Source: Glycine soja
Lineage: Eukaryota > Streptophyta > Magnoliopsida > Fabales > Fabaceae
DNA: 64,000 nt
NCBI RefSeq assembly: GCF_004193775.1
Contig: NC_041021.1
Span: forward strand, 20,552,632 to 20,616,631
Direction: 5' to 3'
The translations under genes and the position numbers were made by a program. Below, one piece after another: positions 30,027 through 42,776 of this stretch. Numbering within the stretch: position 1 is the first letter of the stretch; each line of letters begins with the position of its first letter. Below the pieces are notes generated by a model that ran no database searches, was not told the DNA's origin, and saw only the letters and a list, made by a program, of their open reading frames with translations.

Positions 30027-33000
30027 CTACACCTTCAATCTGAGTGTAGCCTTAGCAACAAGTCTGGCCTTGTTTCTGGTTATAACACCTTCTTCATTGG
30101 TTTTGTTCTTGAAGATCCACTTGGTGCCAATCACATTAGTTCCCTCGGGTCTAGGAACTAGCTCCCAAACTTCATTCCTTTTGAATTGCTCCAATTCTTC
30201 TTGCATAGCATTGATCCAGAACTCATCAGTCAGTGCCTCTTTCACATTCTTTGGCTCAGTTTTGGAGACAAAGCATGAATTGGAGACAATCTCAATCTCC
30301 CTTGATCTTGTAGTGACTCCTCTGTTTGGATCTCCTATAATCAGCTCCTTGGGGTGCATCTTCTGGATTCTAATGGAGGGACTCTTGTCAGGTTGATTGA
30401 TGTTTGGTTCATCTGTAGCAGAATCAGAGTTTTCTGCATTTTCTGCATTTTCTGCACTTTTAGCTGTATCTGCTACATTGTCTCCCGATGTTCTGACATC
30501 GTCTTCGACATCCTTCTTTCTTGCTGGAGTTAGATCATCAACAACCACATTGATGGATTCCATCACAGTTCTGGTTCTGGAATTGAATACTCTATATGCT
30601 CTGTTGTTTGTAGAGTATCCCAAGAATATTCCTGCATCACTCTTGGGATCCATCTTTCTCCTTTGCTCTCTATCTGCCAAAATGTAACATGGACTTCCAA
30701 AGATGTGGAAGTGCTTGACAGTTGGCTTCCTCCCTTTCCAGATTTCATACAGTGTGGTTGGAGTCCCTCTTCTAAGTGTGACTATGTTGTGGATATAGCA
30801 TGCTGTGTTCATGGCTTCAGCCCAGAGATTATAGGGAAGTTCTTTAGCATGAAGCATGACCCTAGCAGCTTCTTGCAAAGTCCTGTTTTTCCTTTCAACT
30901 ATGCCATTTTGTTGTGGTGTGATGGCTGCAGAGAACTCATGAGTGATGCCTTCAGATGTGCAGAATTCAGTAAACTTGCTGTTTTCAAACTCTCTGCCAT
31001 GGTCACTCCTAATTCTCTTGATGACACAGGCTTTTTCTCTTTGAAGTCTTAGACTTAACTCTTTGAATACTTCAAAGGTGTCTGATTTCTCTCTGATAAA
31101 GTTGACCCAGGTAAATCTGGAGAAATCATCCACAATAACATAGGCATACCTCTTTCCTCCAAGGCTTTCAACTTGCATAGGCCCCATCAAGTCCATGTGA
31201 AGTAGTTCCAGCACCCTGGAAGTGGTCTGATGTTGAAGCTTCTGGTGGGACATCTTGACTTGCTTTCCAATCTGACATTCACCACAGATTTTGCCTTCTT
31301 CTATTTTCAGATTGGGAATGCCTCTAACAGCACCTTTGTCAATGATTTTCTTCATGCCTCTTAAGTGCAGATGTCCAAATCTTTGATGCCATATTTTGAC
31401 TTCATCTTCTTTGGAGGATAGACATGTGGAGGAGTAACTGGTTTCTTGAGGTGTCCATAGGTAACAGTTGTCCTTTGATCTGCTGCCCTTCATTAGAACT
31501 TCACTCTTCTCATTTGTCACCAAGCATTCTGACTTTGTGAAGTTTACATTGAATCCTTCATCACACAACTGACTGATGCTGATCAAGTTTGCAGTCAGTC
31601 CCTTCACCAGCAGTACTTTGTTCAGACTAGGAAGTCCATCATGGACTAGCTTTCCCATTCCAGTGATCTTTCCTTTGGAGCCATCTCCAAATGTCACATA
31701 GCTAGTGGAGCAAGGTTCAATGTTCACCAGGAATTCTTTAACTCCTGTCATGTGTCTGGAACAGCCGCTATCTAGGTACCAATCTTCCTTAGCTGATGCT
31801 CTAAGTGAAGTATGAACAACAAGACTAACAATCTTGTGTTTTGGAACCCACATCATCTTCCTTCCGCTGCTGCTACTTTGAGTTCCATGATGTGGATGGC
31901 CATGTAGATGATAGCAAAAGGGCTTTATGTGACCATACTTGCCACAGTAGTGACACCTCCACTTCTTTCTTTTGCTCTTTTTCTGCTGCGTTCCATGATG
32001 TTGAGACCGATGTTGTGACATCGTGGCTCCAGTGCTGTTTTTGGCAGGAACAAATTCTGTCATGGTTGTTCTGCCAGCAGATTTATGATTAAATCCAAGT
32101 CCTCTCTGGTTTCCAACATTCTTCCCAAGCTGTAGCACCTCATCAAGCATATCTGAGCCTTTATTCAGCATCTTTATTGATTTTGTCATGTTTTCCAGTT
32201 TAGAGTTCAGAAAACCAATTTCTCCTTTAAGCTCAGAGATCTCCTCTTCATGTGCCTCCTTCTCAGCCTCCAGATTTGCAATGATCTTCTTCAGTTGAGC
32301 TTCTTGCTGAAGAATCTTCTCACTTTTGATGCATAGTTCTCTATAGGATATAGCAAGCTCATCAAAAGTGATTTCAATATCAATATCACTTGAATCTTCA
32401 TCAGATTCAAATCTCCCAGTGAGTGCATTCACATCTCTGTCAGAATCACTTTCTTGTTCACTCTCTGTATCATCAGACCAACATACAGAAAGTCCTTTCC
32501 TCTGCTTCTTGAGATGGGTGGGACATTCAGCTTTGATGTGTCCATAGCCTTCACACCCATGGCATTGAATTCCTTTGCTGTGACTGGGCTTTTCATCTGA
32601 CTTCTTCTGGTATTCACTACCTTTCCTGATGTCGAAAGGGATGTTCCGGACATGTGGTTTCTGCCTCCTGTCCATTCTTTTCAGCACTTTGTTGAACTGT
32701 TTTCCAAGGAGAACAACTGCGTTAGTCAGACCTTCATCAGTATCCAGGTCATACTCATCTTCTTCTCCTTCATCATTGGACACGAACGCCAGGTTCTTGC
32801 TCTTCTTTTCAGTCCTATCCGAGAGTCCTAGCTCAAAGGTTTGAAGGGAACCAATGAGTTCATCTACTCTCATGTTGCAAATGTCTTGGGCCTCCTCTAT
32901 TGCAGTGACTTTCATGTCAAATCTCTTAGGCAAAGATCTGAGGATCTTTCTCACCAGCTTTTCATCTGTCATCCTTTCTCCCAAGGCAGTGCAAGCATTG

Positions 33001-33467
33001 ACAATTTCAAGAATGTTCATGTGGAAGTCATGAATGCATTCTTCCTCCTTCATCTTCAGATTTTCGAATTTTGTAGCCAATAGTTGCAATCTGGACATCT
33101 TCACTTTGGAGGTTCCTTCATGAGTGGTTTTCAGAATCTCCCATGCATCCTTGGCAACTGTGCATGTGTTGATCAATCTGAAGATATTCTTGTCAACTCC
33201 ATTGAATAGGGCATTCAAGGCTTTGGAGTTTCCAAGTGCCAATTCGTCTTCTTCTTTTGTCCAGTCTTCTTCTGGCTTCAATTCATCAGTGGGCTTTCCT
33301 TCTGTGTCCAGCATCTTGGGATGTTCCCAGCCTTTGATGACAGCTTTCCAGGTTCTGCTATCCAGTGATTTGAGGAAGGCCACCATCCTTGCTTTCCAGT
33401 ATTCATAGTTGGTTCCATCCAGAATTGGTGGTCTGTTCACTGGTCCTCCTTCTTTCTCCATGTTCAT
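30027..33467 (-). pseudogene. SIRE1-like Gag, protease, integrase and start of RT
   Basis: An 1146-residue frame. Order: Gag (DGTNYEYWKARM near residue 20), zinc knuckle CHGCEGYGHIKAEC (about 305), a coiled coil (about 380-450), a second knuckle CHYCGKYGHIKPFC (about 505) and protease WYLDSGCSRHMTG (about 557). Then comes integrase: HQRFGHLH, CGECQIGK, catalytic DLMGPM, DDFSRFTW and PQQNGIVERKNRT. The RT start is EVWELVPRPEGTNVIGTKWIF. It ends at a stop created by the loss of one G at about 30050 (LVAK region). Everything else is open, so this copy has been dead for only a short time, or is served by relatives in trans. Confidence 0.92.
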
Positions 33468-33511
33468 CAGAATTTATCTCCCTAGATCTCACTCAGTGAT
33501 TTAGAGTGCCT

Positions 33512-33523
33512 GCTCTGATACCA
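33512..33523 (-). other. Primer binding site (tRNA-iMet) of the SIRE1-like element
   Basis: On the minus strand this reads TGGTATCAGAGC, two bases after the 5' LTR end. Confidence 0.92.
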
Positions 33524-33525
33524 AT

Positions 33526-34526
33526 TGAAATTCTGATACTGAGGACAGATGTCGTACAGGATGTCACGACATCGCGCTTCAGAACATGCAGATTGTATAT
33601 GACAGTATGAACAGATTAAACAAGTAAATAACACAAGAGAATTGTTAACCCAGTTCGGTGCAACGTCACCTACATCTGGGGGCTACCAAGCCAGGGAGGA
33701 AATCCACTAAAATAGTATTAGTTCGAAGATCTAACAGCCACTGTATACAACCTTCTCACCTAACCACTACCCATGCAACTTCTACCTAAGAGCCACTCTT
33801 AGATATGAGAACCCCTCTCACTCCCTCTCAATCACTCACCCGTGTTTACAAACAAATCAAAGACACACCAGAGATTGCTCTCTGAACAATAGAGATCAAC
33901 TCTACACACTCAGGTCCAACACTTGATGTTAGGGTAGCATCAAGGTGGCTCACAAAACACTCAAGTCACAAAACTCACAAAATAACTCTTCAATCTCTGA
34001 CTTGATTAAAAACCCGTGCAGCCTTCATGTTTATATAGCAGTGTACGTATTTGGGCTGCAACAACTTGCGCTGGATAAGCTCTATCATTCTCCTGAAAAA
34101 TCTGCACTTAAAGATCTAAAAGATAAAGTTTTATCTTTTAGTTTTTATCTTCAATCTCTAATCCCTGAACGAAACTATTCAAGTTTGTAATTCAATCTTT
34201 AATTATCTTTTAATTCGTTCCTAAAGATAGAGCTCCTAATCTGTTGCTGACTGCACATTAATCTGTTAAAGATATAACAGATTTATGTGTCCAGTATTTT
34301 CGGGCAGGATGTCCTGGACATTGTATCCGACATCGTGGATCCTGCAGCTTCAATTCTTCATTTGACATTTTATCTTGCCTTGTGCATTGTGCAGCCCAAT
34401 CTGATTCCTTGACATAATGTTAGACATCATGTGCAGCAACTCCAGCTTTCCTTCATTGTCTAAGTGCTTATGTTTTAACAAAATTTTAGCCAATCTTTTA
34501 AAACTAAGTAAAGCTAAGCACTAACA
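33526..34526 (-). repeat. 5' LTR of the SIRE1-like element
   Basis: 1001 bp, differing from the other LTR at two positions (an a/g in gaacaaatta / gaacagatta and an a/g in cccagttcagtg / cccagttcggtg). Confidence 0.95.
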
Positions 34527-35402
34527 TTATCAACTAATTCGCATCAAGGCATCAATTGGTCCGTCAAACACAACAATCTTGTAATTATAATTGTAATGGA
34601 AGAATTACAATGCAATAAACATCCCAAAATAAACCCCAATTTGATCCTTTAAGGATCCTTACACATGTTCATTCTAACCCTAATTGCGATAAATTCATCC
34701 CTTACCTCTAAGCGAGCTCATGCGTGTAGTCCAGCAGCGATAGCGGCATCTCTAGCGGTTCCCTAAGATTCCTTAAGCTTTTCCTATGGTTGTTCTACTA
34801 GGGTTTCCAAGCATCAGAGAGAAGGAGAAGGGATTAGAGCCACCATTTCACTGTCTCCGTGTGAGGAAAATTTCTCTCTCTATAGACATTATTTCACAAA
34901 TCCCAACAGTGAAAATTTGCAGAAATGAGTTCCTAACCTGGTTTTCAAATTTCATGATGATCTAATGGTTAACGAGTTTGGGATCGTAGTTTTACTCAGA
35001 CAAATTTGGGTGTATGCGAGAAAAAGAAAGGATTTTGAGAGAGGGAGAAGGGAAAACGAATTTGAGAGGAAGAGAGAGCGTAAAGACATATCGTAAATGT
35101 AAAAACTAACCTAATATGTCTTTATTTATAGTTAGAGTGATCTCAGCCTATTATTTACTCTATTTTTCTTAATTTTATAAAAAGAAACTCTATTTTACTC
35201 CCTATAAATGAATAAATAAAACATTCTTTTTATTTTCTAAGAACATATATTTATTTTATTTATCTTAAAACTATTATTTTAATTAATAAAACTATTTCTC
35301 CTTATTTATTTAATTATAAAAATCTCATTATTTTCCTAAAACTATTTATTTTTAAATAAAAATCATTTTTAATTTATTTTACGAAAAATTAGATGTTAGA
35401 CG

Positions 35403-36475
35403 AACCCACATCACTCCATAGCATCATGTCCCTTTACGGTGCATCCACTTTTCTTTTTCTCAATATGTTTTTTGTGCAAAAAAAAAAAGGCCAGTAAACA
35501 AACATAAGAATATAGAATAATTACAACGTCAAAAAACAAGTCAAAAAAACCTAAAAACAATACTTTCAGCAATAAAATCAAATAGTAATTAAAAAAGTAA
35601 ATAACAATCATAACAATTAATTGAACCAAAGAATGGGCCTTCTTACATTCCTCATGGCATTTTTCCTCATTCCATGAAGCAATATAACCAGAAGATCGCC
35701 TATCATGCAAATCACATCCCACGTCAGAAAGTTTCTCAAACATTCTATAAAAATGTGTATAATCATAAAAAAATATTATAATTGACCCACTTGTTAGTGC
35801 CATTGTCCTTCTTTGCCCAGTTTGGAACCGATGGAAGTCAAGGTGGTGACTTCACAATTTGTTGCGTACAAAGAAAAGGGAGAATAGTAGGAGAATATTG
35901 AATAGATAAAAAATAAAAACAGATGTAGCGTATGTACGTGTGAAGTGAGTAGTGAAAGCAAATATTTAAAAAACCATGTAACTAAATACATACATGAAGG
36001 GTAAATAAGGAGTTTGAATTATATACACCAAATGCGATAATATAATTACATTTTTTGTATTATTATATACTACACTTGAACATAAAAAAGATTCACATAT
36101 CTTTAAGTGAAATAGTTAAAAGAAAGAAAACCTCAAGTTGTCCATCAACTCACTTTTCAGAATTCTCTCTTAACAAATACATCATAAAGATTAAGTTGAT
36201 TGTGACACCATTACATATGCAATTTTTATTATATACAATATGGGAAGATATCGCACTCCGATTTCAATCAACTTTGTCACAAACACCGTCATCAATCTTC
36301 TTCACAAAACTATCAACAATCTTCTTCACATAAATGTTTGATCCCTCATATTTCATCGTAAGGAACAAATCTTGAAATACAAGGGATCAAACATTTAGGT
36401 GAAAAATTTGATGATGTTCTTCATGCATGTGAAGATCAAGACAGCCACAACATTTCTAAATTGTCGTGAATTTTC
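35403..36475. other. No recognised gene; AT-rich with short ORFs
   Basis: The minus-strand frames at 35411-35803 and 35794-35991 include MFEKLSDVGCDLHDRRSSGYIASW followed by hydrophobic translation of T-rich DNA. The first segment looks exon-like, bounded by an AG and followed by GT, but I do not know the family and would not call a gene. Confidence 0.3.
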
Positions 36476-37170
36476 TCAAAGTTTAGAATTGCTTCCCTTC
36501 TGAACCTTCCTAACTTCATAATCATCATTTTTTGAATACCGATACCAAGAAAGAAATAAAGGAGATAATAGATGTGTATTGACTACATTGAAGAAAGAAA
36601 TAAAGAAGAAAATAGAACATGTATTATTCGTTACATCGAATTTGTATATAGTGTATATACGGATACAACAATTAGTTAGGATTTGTGAAATCAACTTTCA
36701 AATTCAAAAATGTACAGATCAGGTTAGATATGGTGAAAAAGAAAAAAGTTGAATTTGATTGTATTAGAAAGTACTTTCCTTTTTTTTTGGATTAAGTTAA
36801 CTTTTTTATAATTCGTGGTTAAAAAAACTTATAAGAACAGTTGTTGCATATTAAGAAACTTGGACATCAAGTGCAGCTTGCTTTAGATAACTCTTCTATC
36901 TCAAATTAAAACCATATCACCAATCAAGTTATTTTTTTTTATCTTATCTAATATATACATATTTGAATTTGAATTAGTTCTTAAGAACTTGGTTTCAGAA
37001 ATCCATTTCAATTGTTGTATCCATATATATATATATATATATATATATACTATGTACACATTCAATGTAATTCATACACATTCTATTTTCTCCTTTATTT
37101 CTTTCTTTCTTGGTATCAATTGGTGTTTAGAAAATGATGGTTCTGAAATAGGAAAGGTTCTGAAATTGGA
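36476..37170. repeat. Imperfect inverted repeat (about 200-bp arms)
   Basis: The sequence 36476-36700, reverse complemented, resembles 36985-37165. Shared blocks are caattgttgtatcc / caacaattag, ttctattttctcctttattt and ttggtatc. An (AT)n run at 37023-37049 lies in the right arm. The spacer is about 285 bp with no ORF. It is probably a foldback or MITE-like element, or a rearrangement that also removed the left part of the adjacent LTR. Confidence 0.55.
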
Positions 37171-37578
37171 AATGTGTGCATCAGTAATGTTAGAAAATGA
37201 TTCATATACGTTAATCTTATTAGGATACTAAGGATATGAACAATGAAATTCAATCCTATGTTTTCTAGAATTAATAAATTCATTATTATTATTTTTTCCA
37301 TAATTTTACGTATTTTTGACGCACTAAATTTCATTATTTCCATTATTCTTGTAATTCCGTTATTTTCGTAAATTTGTTATTTTCACTACTCTTTTACTTT
37401 AAGTTATCTTTAGTTAGTTAAACCAAAACCAATGAAATTCGATTAAATTTGTACATAACTATTAAACTGATAACCTTTATCCGAATGAATTAAGTAACTC
37501 AAATCCTTATGGAGACAAACTCTTTTTCTAAATGTGTAACTTGCAACGACAATTGGTACGCTTGCCAAGAGTCTAACA
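37171..37578 (+). repeat. 5' LTR remnant of the Athila-like element
   Basis: Matches the last ~410 bp of the right LTR (from gtgtgcatcagtaat). About 980 bp of its left side are missing, replaced by the inverted-repeat sequence. Confidence 0.85.
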
Positions 37579-37584
37579 AGTTTC

Positions 37585-37602
37585 TGGCGCCGTTGCCGGG
37601 GA
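37585..37602 (+). other. Primer binding site, Athila type
   Basis: TGGCGCCGTTGCCGGGGA, complementary to the 3' end of a tRNA-Asp type primer, seven bases after the LTR end. Confidence 0.92.
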
Positions 37603-37939
37603 CTTGAGTCATCCACCTAGTTCTTTCGGATTTAAACTTTAAGTTTGATAGGCTGTTTTCCTTTGTAATTATTTCTTTTATTTTGATTTTGTATAAATTT
37701 TCTCTTATTTTTATTTTCACTGACCTTGGCGCTTATGGGTTGTTGTAGTGTGTTCTTTTTTCCTTTATGCAAGGTAAAGTTCTAGCGGATACAACATCAT
37801 TTGATCCGAAAATTAAAGAATAGGAAGAAAAAGAAACAAACAACCACTAAAACACCAAGTGAGTCGTCTTCTTCTGATTATCTTTCCACTGATAAGCCAC
37901 TTGTAGAAAATAACATGGTTGATTGAGGAGGAAAAGGAA

Positions 37940-39363
37940 ATAGACCACCAAGGAGGACTCTTGGTGACTATGCTTATGAACAAGGACCAAAGCATTACAA
38001 CATCATAGTCATTCCTCCTTTCAGCAATAAGGTCGTGGAATTGAAGCTATTATTGCTTAGTCTAATTGGCTTGCATCCCTTTGCTGAAATGGATCATGAG
38101 GATCCATACACGCATTTGTCTACCTTCATGAAACTATGCAGTACCATGGGAGCTTCTAACGGAAATGATGAAGCTGTCTACCTCATAGTTTTTCCATTTT
38201 TATTAGCAGGTAAGGCAAAAACATGGCTCCAATCACATCCAAATCAAGCCTCAATGCTAGGGAAGAAGTGGAGGAAAAATTCATAGCGAGGTTCTTTCCT
38301 CCATCAAGATTTATTAGTGCAAAATCCACCATCGTGACTTTTTCCCAAGGATCTGACGAACCTCTTGTGACATGTGGGAGAGATTCAAAGCTTTGTTGCG
38401 GAGGTGCCCAAACCATAACTTTGATGACACTGCATAGCTGCATATCTTCTATAGTGGTTTGAAACCTCAAACCAAGATGATCCTTGATACCTCAGCTGGA
38501 GGCACTATGATGTCCAAGATTCTGAAGGAAGCTATTGTAATTATTGACTCCATAGCAGCCAATGATTATCAAAGTCATCATGATAGAACTTCGACTCAAA
38601 GAAAAGGTATAATGGAGCTAGACACTCAGAGTGTAATTCTAGCTCAAAACAAACTCTTGGTGCAACAAATAGAGGCCTTAACCAAGCAGATAGGCCAACT
38701 CCCTCAATAATATCACCAAGGTGGACCACAGAAAACACACCAAGCTCATCAAGTTCAAAAAATTATGAGATGTGATTTCTATGGTGGTAACCATCAAAAT
38801 GGCCACTGTTCAGCACCTGGTGATGGTCAACAAGAAGAAGATGCCCATTATCTATAGAACCTAGACAGACCTCAACAAAACTTCCAAGGAAGCTACCAAG
38901 GCTATAGAGGTGGCTCATGTTCAAATCAGCCTTATGGCTGGAGACCACAAAATTATGGTCCCACTAACACTTCTTTTGTAGGTCCTTCTAACAACTCTTA
39001 TGGAGGTTCTTCAAATATGGGTCCACAATGACATCAAGCTCATCCAGATAGAATGTCAAAGATGGAAGATACTTTAACACAGTTTATGCATGTATCCATC
39101 TTAAACCAGAAGAGCATTGATGCTTCTATTAAAAATCTAGTAGTTCAGGTTGGACAATTGGCAAAGGAAGTGGATCCTTCTCAGCAACCACACAGGTCAA
39201 ACCAAAGGAACATTGTAATTTAATTACAACAAGGTGGGGGACTGTGGTTGGTTTGAAGGATAATGATGAGAAAAAGAATAAAGGAGTTGAAAAAGAAAAC
39301 GAGAAAAATGATGAAGTGGGGATTAGTGAAAAAGTGGAAGAAAAAGTGGTAAGTGAAGAATAA
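37940..39363 (+). pseudogene. Athila-like gag relic
   Basis: Capsid blocks occur in several frames: PPRRTLGDYAYEQGPKHYN, DHEDPYTHLSTFMKLCSTMG, FPFLLAGKAKTWLQSHPNQ, EEKFIARFFPPSRFI and YSGLKPQTKMILDTSAGGTMM, then a Gln-rich stretch (LAQNKLLVQQIEALTKQIGQLPQ). The order matches an Athila-type Gag. At least five frameshifts or stops are present, so no protein is expected. Downstream (39364-40504) only AT-rich sequence with short frames is seen: pol has been lost. Confidence 0.82.
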
Positions 39364-40504
39364 AATAAGAAATCAAATGAACAAACTACTAATAAAGATA
39401 AAGCGCAATTTTTTTTCTTGACTATAACATGCTTTGGAAAGAATCAGACAACCAGTATTTTTGAAACTTATTTTTGGATCAGAACATAACAAAATGATTC
39501 TTTTTGGAAAACATCGAGAATGAAAACATTGAAGGACTTTCCCAAATACCAAATGAATTCCGATGTTTTGCATGGACTTGATAAAAGAACACCTTTCAAA
39601 ACATTGATTTGATTTGAATATGGAAATAGGCCATAAGCTTTAGTGACTGTGTGCAACCACAGATTTTACATTGAGTGTCCTCATTGATATGTTCTACAGT
39701 TGATTCTTGCATAAATTTCTAATTCTCATAAACATGGGATTCGTGGATATGATTTAGCCTTTGTTTCTTTCTTTACATTTAAGCCATTGGCCAAAAAGTT
39801 ATCCCAATATTATTTTACCATTTGCAAGCCCTTTGAGCCAAACACTTGATATTTTTTTTGGAACACTAACCTAGGTTAAAAATTTCCTACCTTACCTTAG
39901 GTTAGGAGAGTAAAGGTGTTTTGATGGAGATTTCTATCATTTGGTGGCTAATATGATGTAAATACTCTATTTTTATGGGTATTAAAGGAAATTAAATATT
40001 TAACATAAAAGAAAAGAACAAAAATAGAAAAGAAAAGAAAAGAGAAAAGAAAAAGAAAAGGAAAAACAAGTTCTTTATGGATAAATAAATGTTTGAATAG
40101 AAAGAAGTGATAACTTGGTTGAAACAAAAAAGGGATAGGAAGTGATCGTTCATTTGAGTTACTAGTTAGATTTTTATATCTGCTCTTCTATTCTCAAGGT
40201 ATGTTTGAATGTCCAGAAAAACCAAGATTTCCTTCAAAACCAGGCTTAACCTTAAAGGACATATTGATCCATGATGATTATGCAAATTATCTTTGATTTA
40301 ATGGGAAATCACTTGCAAAATTGATTTATGACATATCAGTGATTGAAATTGAGATGAAACACTTGTCTGTGTGAGAATTATACACCTTTGAGAGATTTTT
40401 CTCCGTTTGAATGAATTAGGCGTTTCCTTTGATGTTCTTTAGAAACAAAATACGAATTGATCTTAATCTCATTTTGGTTCTATGAATTTTATCTTTGTGC
40501 TTTC

Positions 40505-42597
40505 TGTAACATCCCATTTTTTTTCGTATATAAAATTTTAGAGAATAATGATATTTTATAATCAAACCTGTCTCAGAAAAATGACGATCTCAGACTCATT
40601 CACCGTTGGATTGTCGTGAAATTTAAACAGCATGTTCGCAACCCCTTTCCGAGAATTCTCACCGTTTAGAATTTCGATATCACGTATGAGCTAAGAGAAA
40701 TACCCCTCGCATTGTAGCATTTTTCTTTCCCGCAGAAACCCAGAGCTGTTTTGGTAAAACTACGATTCCGGTTTCGTTAACCGTTGGATTGTCGTAAAAT
40801 TTGGATATGTTGTTCAAAATTCATTTGTCCACACTTTGACCGTTGGGATTTGCGAGATAATATTCGTGGAGGGAGAAAAAGGAATCGCTTGAAGATAGTC
40901 CAAATGGAGGCTTTAATCCTTTCTCCGTTTCTCTGACGTTTGGGAACTCTATCGGAGCAGTTGGAGGAAAAATCGGAGGAATCTTAGGGAACCGTTAGAG
41001 ATGACGCTATCGCTGTGGGAAGACACATGAGTCCGCTTAGAGGTAAGGGATGAGTTATTCACAGTTGGGGATTAGTGAGAACATATGTAGGGATTCTTAG
41101 AGGATTAAATTGAGGTTTTATTTTGGGATGTTTGTTAAATTGCAATTTTTCCTTTATGATTATAAATAAAATATTGATGTCCTAATGAAAATTGCTTGAT
41201 AAATTGTGCTCTTGATATTTGTATATTTTGACCTATAATTTTGATATAATTGTGTAATATTATTTGAGGGGTTTTAGTCCTCATGTTGTGATAGTCTTTT
41301 ATATAAATTGTTATATTGAGGATATGAAATGATGATTCAAATTGTGAGTATGTGATGAATTGTAGAATAACATTTTGCTTTGAGATTATAATATTGTTGT
41401 TGAGATTGAGTATAAGTGTAAAGTTGAACATGAGTTAATTTGTGAGATACGTGTAAACATGTGATGGTGGATTGTGACATTATGAGATGTGAAATTGTGA
41501 ATGAGTTCTAGATGTGGATAAGTGTGTAGTTAACACTTGATGTGAAATTACTTGTGTTGTAAGCTATGAATTGTACAATAACCCGACCAGCGTTATCTTG
41601 AGAAAAGCGTTGATGCGCAGTGTTAAAGAGAAAATGTAGGTTTCTTATTTAGGAACCAGTGTTAAATCGTAGCGCAATTGTGTTGAACATGTTTAAAACA
41701 CGAGTGCAAGGTCGTGAGTATTGTATGCAAAAATTATTTTAGGGGTTGGACCTGAATCAGGAGGGAGAGGCCCTGACGGACTCTTCAGAGTGTAGGCCTT
41801 GGGGGTCACCGGGTTTGAGTGCTCCTTTAAGCCTATGCTGATCCCATATGGTTGGAACATTCTCGCAAAACATCGTGACCCTGACTGGTCTCCCTATGAT
41901 CTTACTTAGTGAGAGTGACCTGACAAACCCATGGTGTGGTGTGTCTTGTTATGTACTCCTAAGTGCCCCAGGGTTGTTTTTCACTGACATGGTATCACAT
42001 TGCATATAGGATTGAGTCTTAGCATAACTGTTGCATATGCTTGCTAATTGATGTGTTATTATATCTTGATCGAAGTGTGAGATTCTTGTGTAATGTGATT
42101 GATGATTGAAAAGTGAATTTTGAATGACGAAGTGGTGAAGTTACGTGAGCTATGTTTAAGCAAGTGGTATCTCATTTATATAATATGTATATTTAATTGT
42201 CTTGTTTCTCTATTAGCTAGGAATGAGATAACTCACTCCCTGTGTGTTGTTGTGTTTGGATCCTGTGATGATCTTGAACTTGTGTTCGGGGGAGCAGATG
42301 AATAGGTGGATGACTATGAAGAACCTCATGCTAGAGGACACGGGAACACAACGCTCTGATAGGATGTGACATTAGGATATAGGTTATATATTAATTGTAT
42401 GAAGCTTAGACGACCTTGTTTGAGTCGAGAATACTTTATTATTTATTTGGACAAGTTTGAATATGATGTAGAAGAAAATGAATGTGAGCCTTTTTCCCCT
42501 TTGAAAGACTTGTAAAAAAATGTTTTAAAAATACTTTTAATTAATATTTGAATTTTTTTCCTTATTAGTATATATGTGAGGGGTAGAGGGTGTCACA
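40505..42597 (-). mobile_element. Gypsy solo LTR (TSD ctttc), reverse orientation
   Basis: Plus-strand ends are TGTAACATCC and GGGTGTCACA, flanked by ctttc at 40500-40504 and 42598-42602. Length 2093 bp with no coding region. In reverse it matches the LTR at 23738-35402 and is of the same family, so two members lie within 20 kb in opposite orientation. Confidence 0.9.
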
Positions 42598-42776
42598 CTT
42601 TCATTTCTCATTGTTTCATTTTGAAAAAAATTTTGTTCTGATTAGTTTAAGGATTGATTCTTTACAAAACATGTTCATAATTTTTGAAGCATATTTATTT
42701 TATACTTATACTATTGTTATTTGTAATTTTTCTTTACTTTGCTTGAAGACAAACAAGATTCTAGGTTAGGGGGAGT

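Larger units (their letters stand above)
25238..34526 (-). mobile_element. SIRE1-like Ty1/copia element, nearly intact
   Basis: The 9289-bp element is read on the minus strand: 5' LTR (33526-34526), tRNA-iMet primer site, gag-pol, envelope-like ORF, polypurine tract, 3' LTR (25238-26238). The LTRs are 1001 bp each and I find only two substitutions between them. The 5-bp TSD ttatc is intact. The long Gag, the order PR-INT-RT-RH and an extra ORF after pol identify the SIRE lineage, first described from soybean. The only clear defects are a one-base deletion in pol and a frame mismatch between pol and the downstream ORF. Confidence 0.95.
23738..35402 (+). mobile_element. Gypsy solo LTR interrupted by SIRE1-like element
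   Basis: Starts TGTGACACCCTCTACC and ends in degenerate GATGTTAGA near 35402. The two parts (23738-25237 and 34532 to about 35402) total about 2.4 kb and match the reverse-oriented solo LTR at 40505-42597 in many blocks, including the cgggttattgta and ggagtgagttat regions. There is no coding sequence of its own. I find no exact TSD (cgcaa on the left, cgaac on the right), so the right boundary is approximate. Confidence 0.7.

Noticed and set aside
30070..33408. Plus-strand ORFs opposite gag-pol
   Set aside because: Shadows of the gag-pol frame, without domains.
35390..35410. Exact 5-bp TSD for the solo LTR at 23738
   Set aside because: Left cgcaa and right cgaac do not match, so I leave the right boundary approximate.
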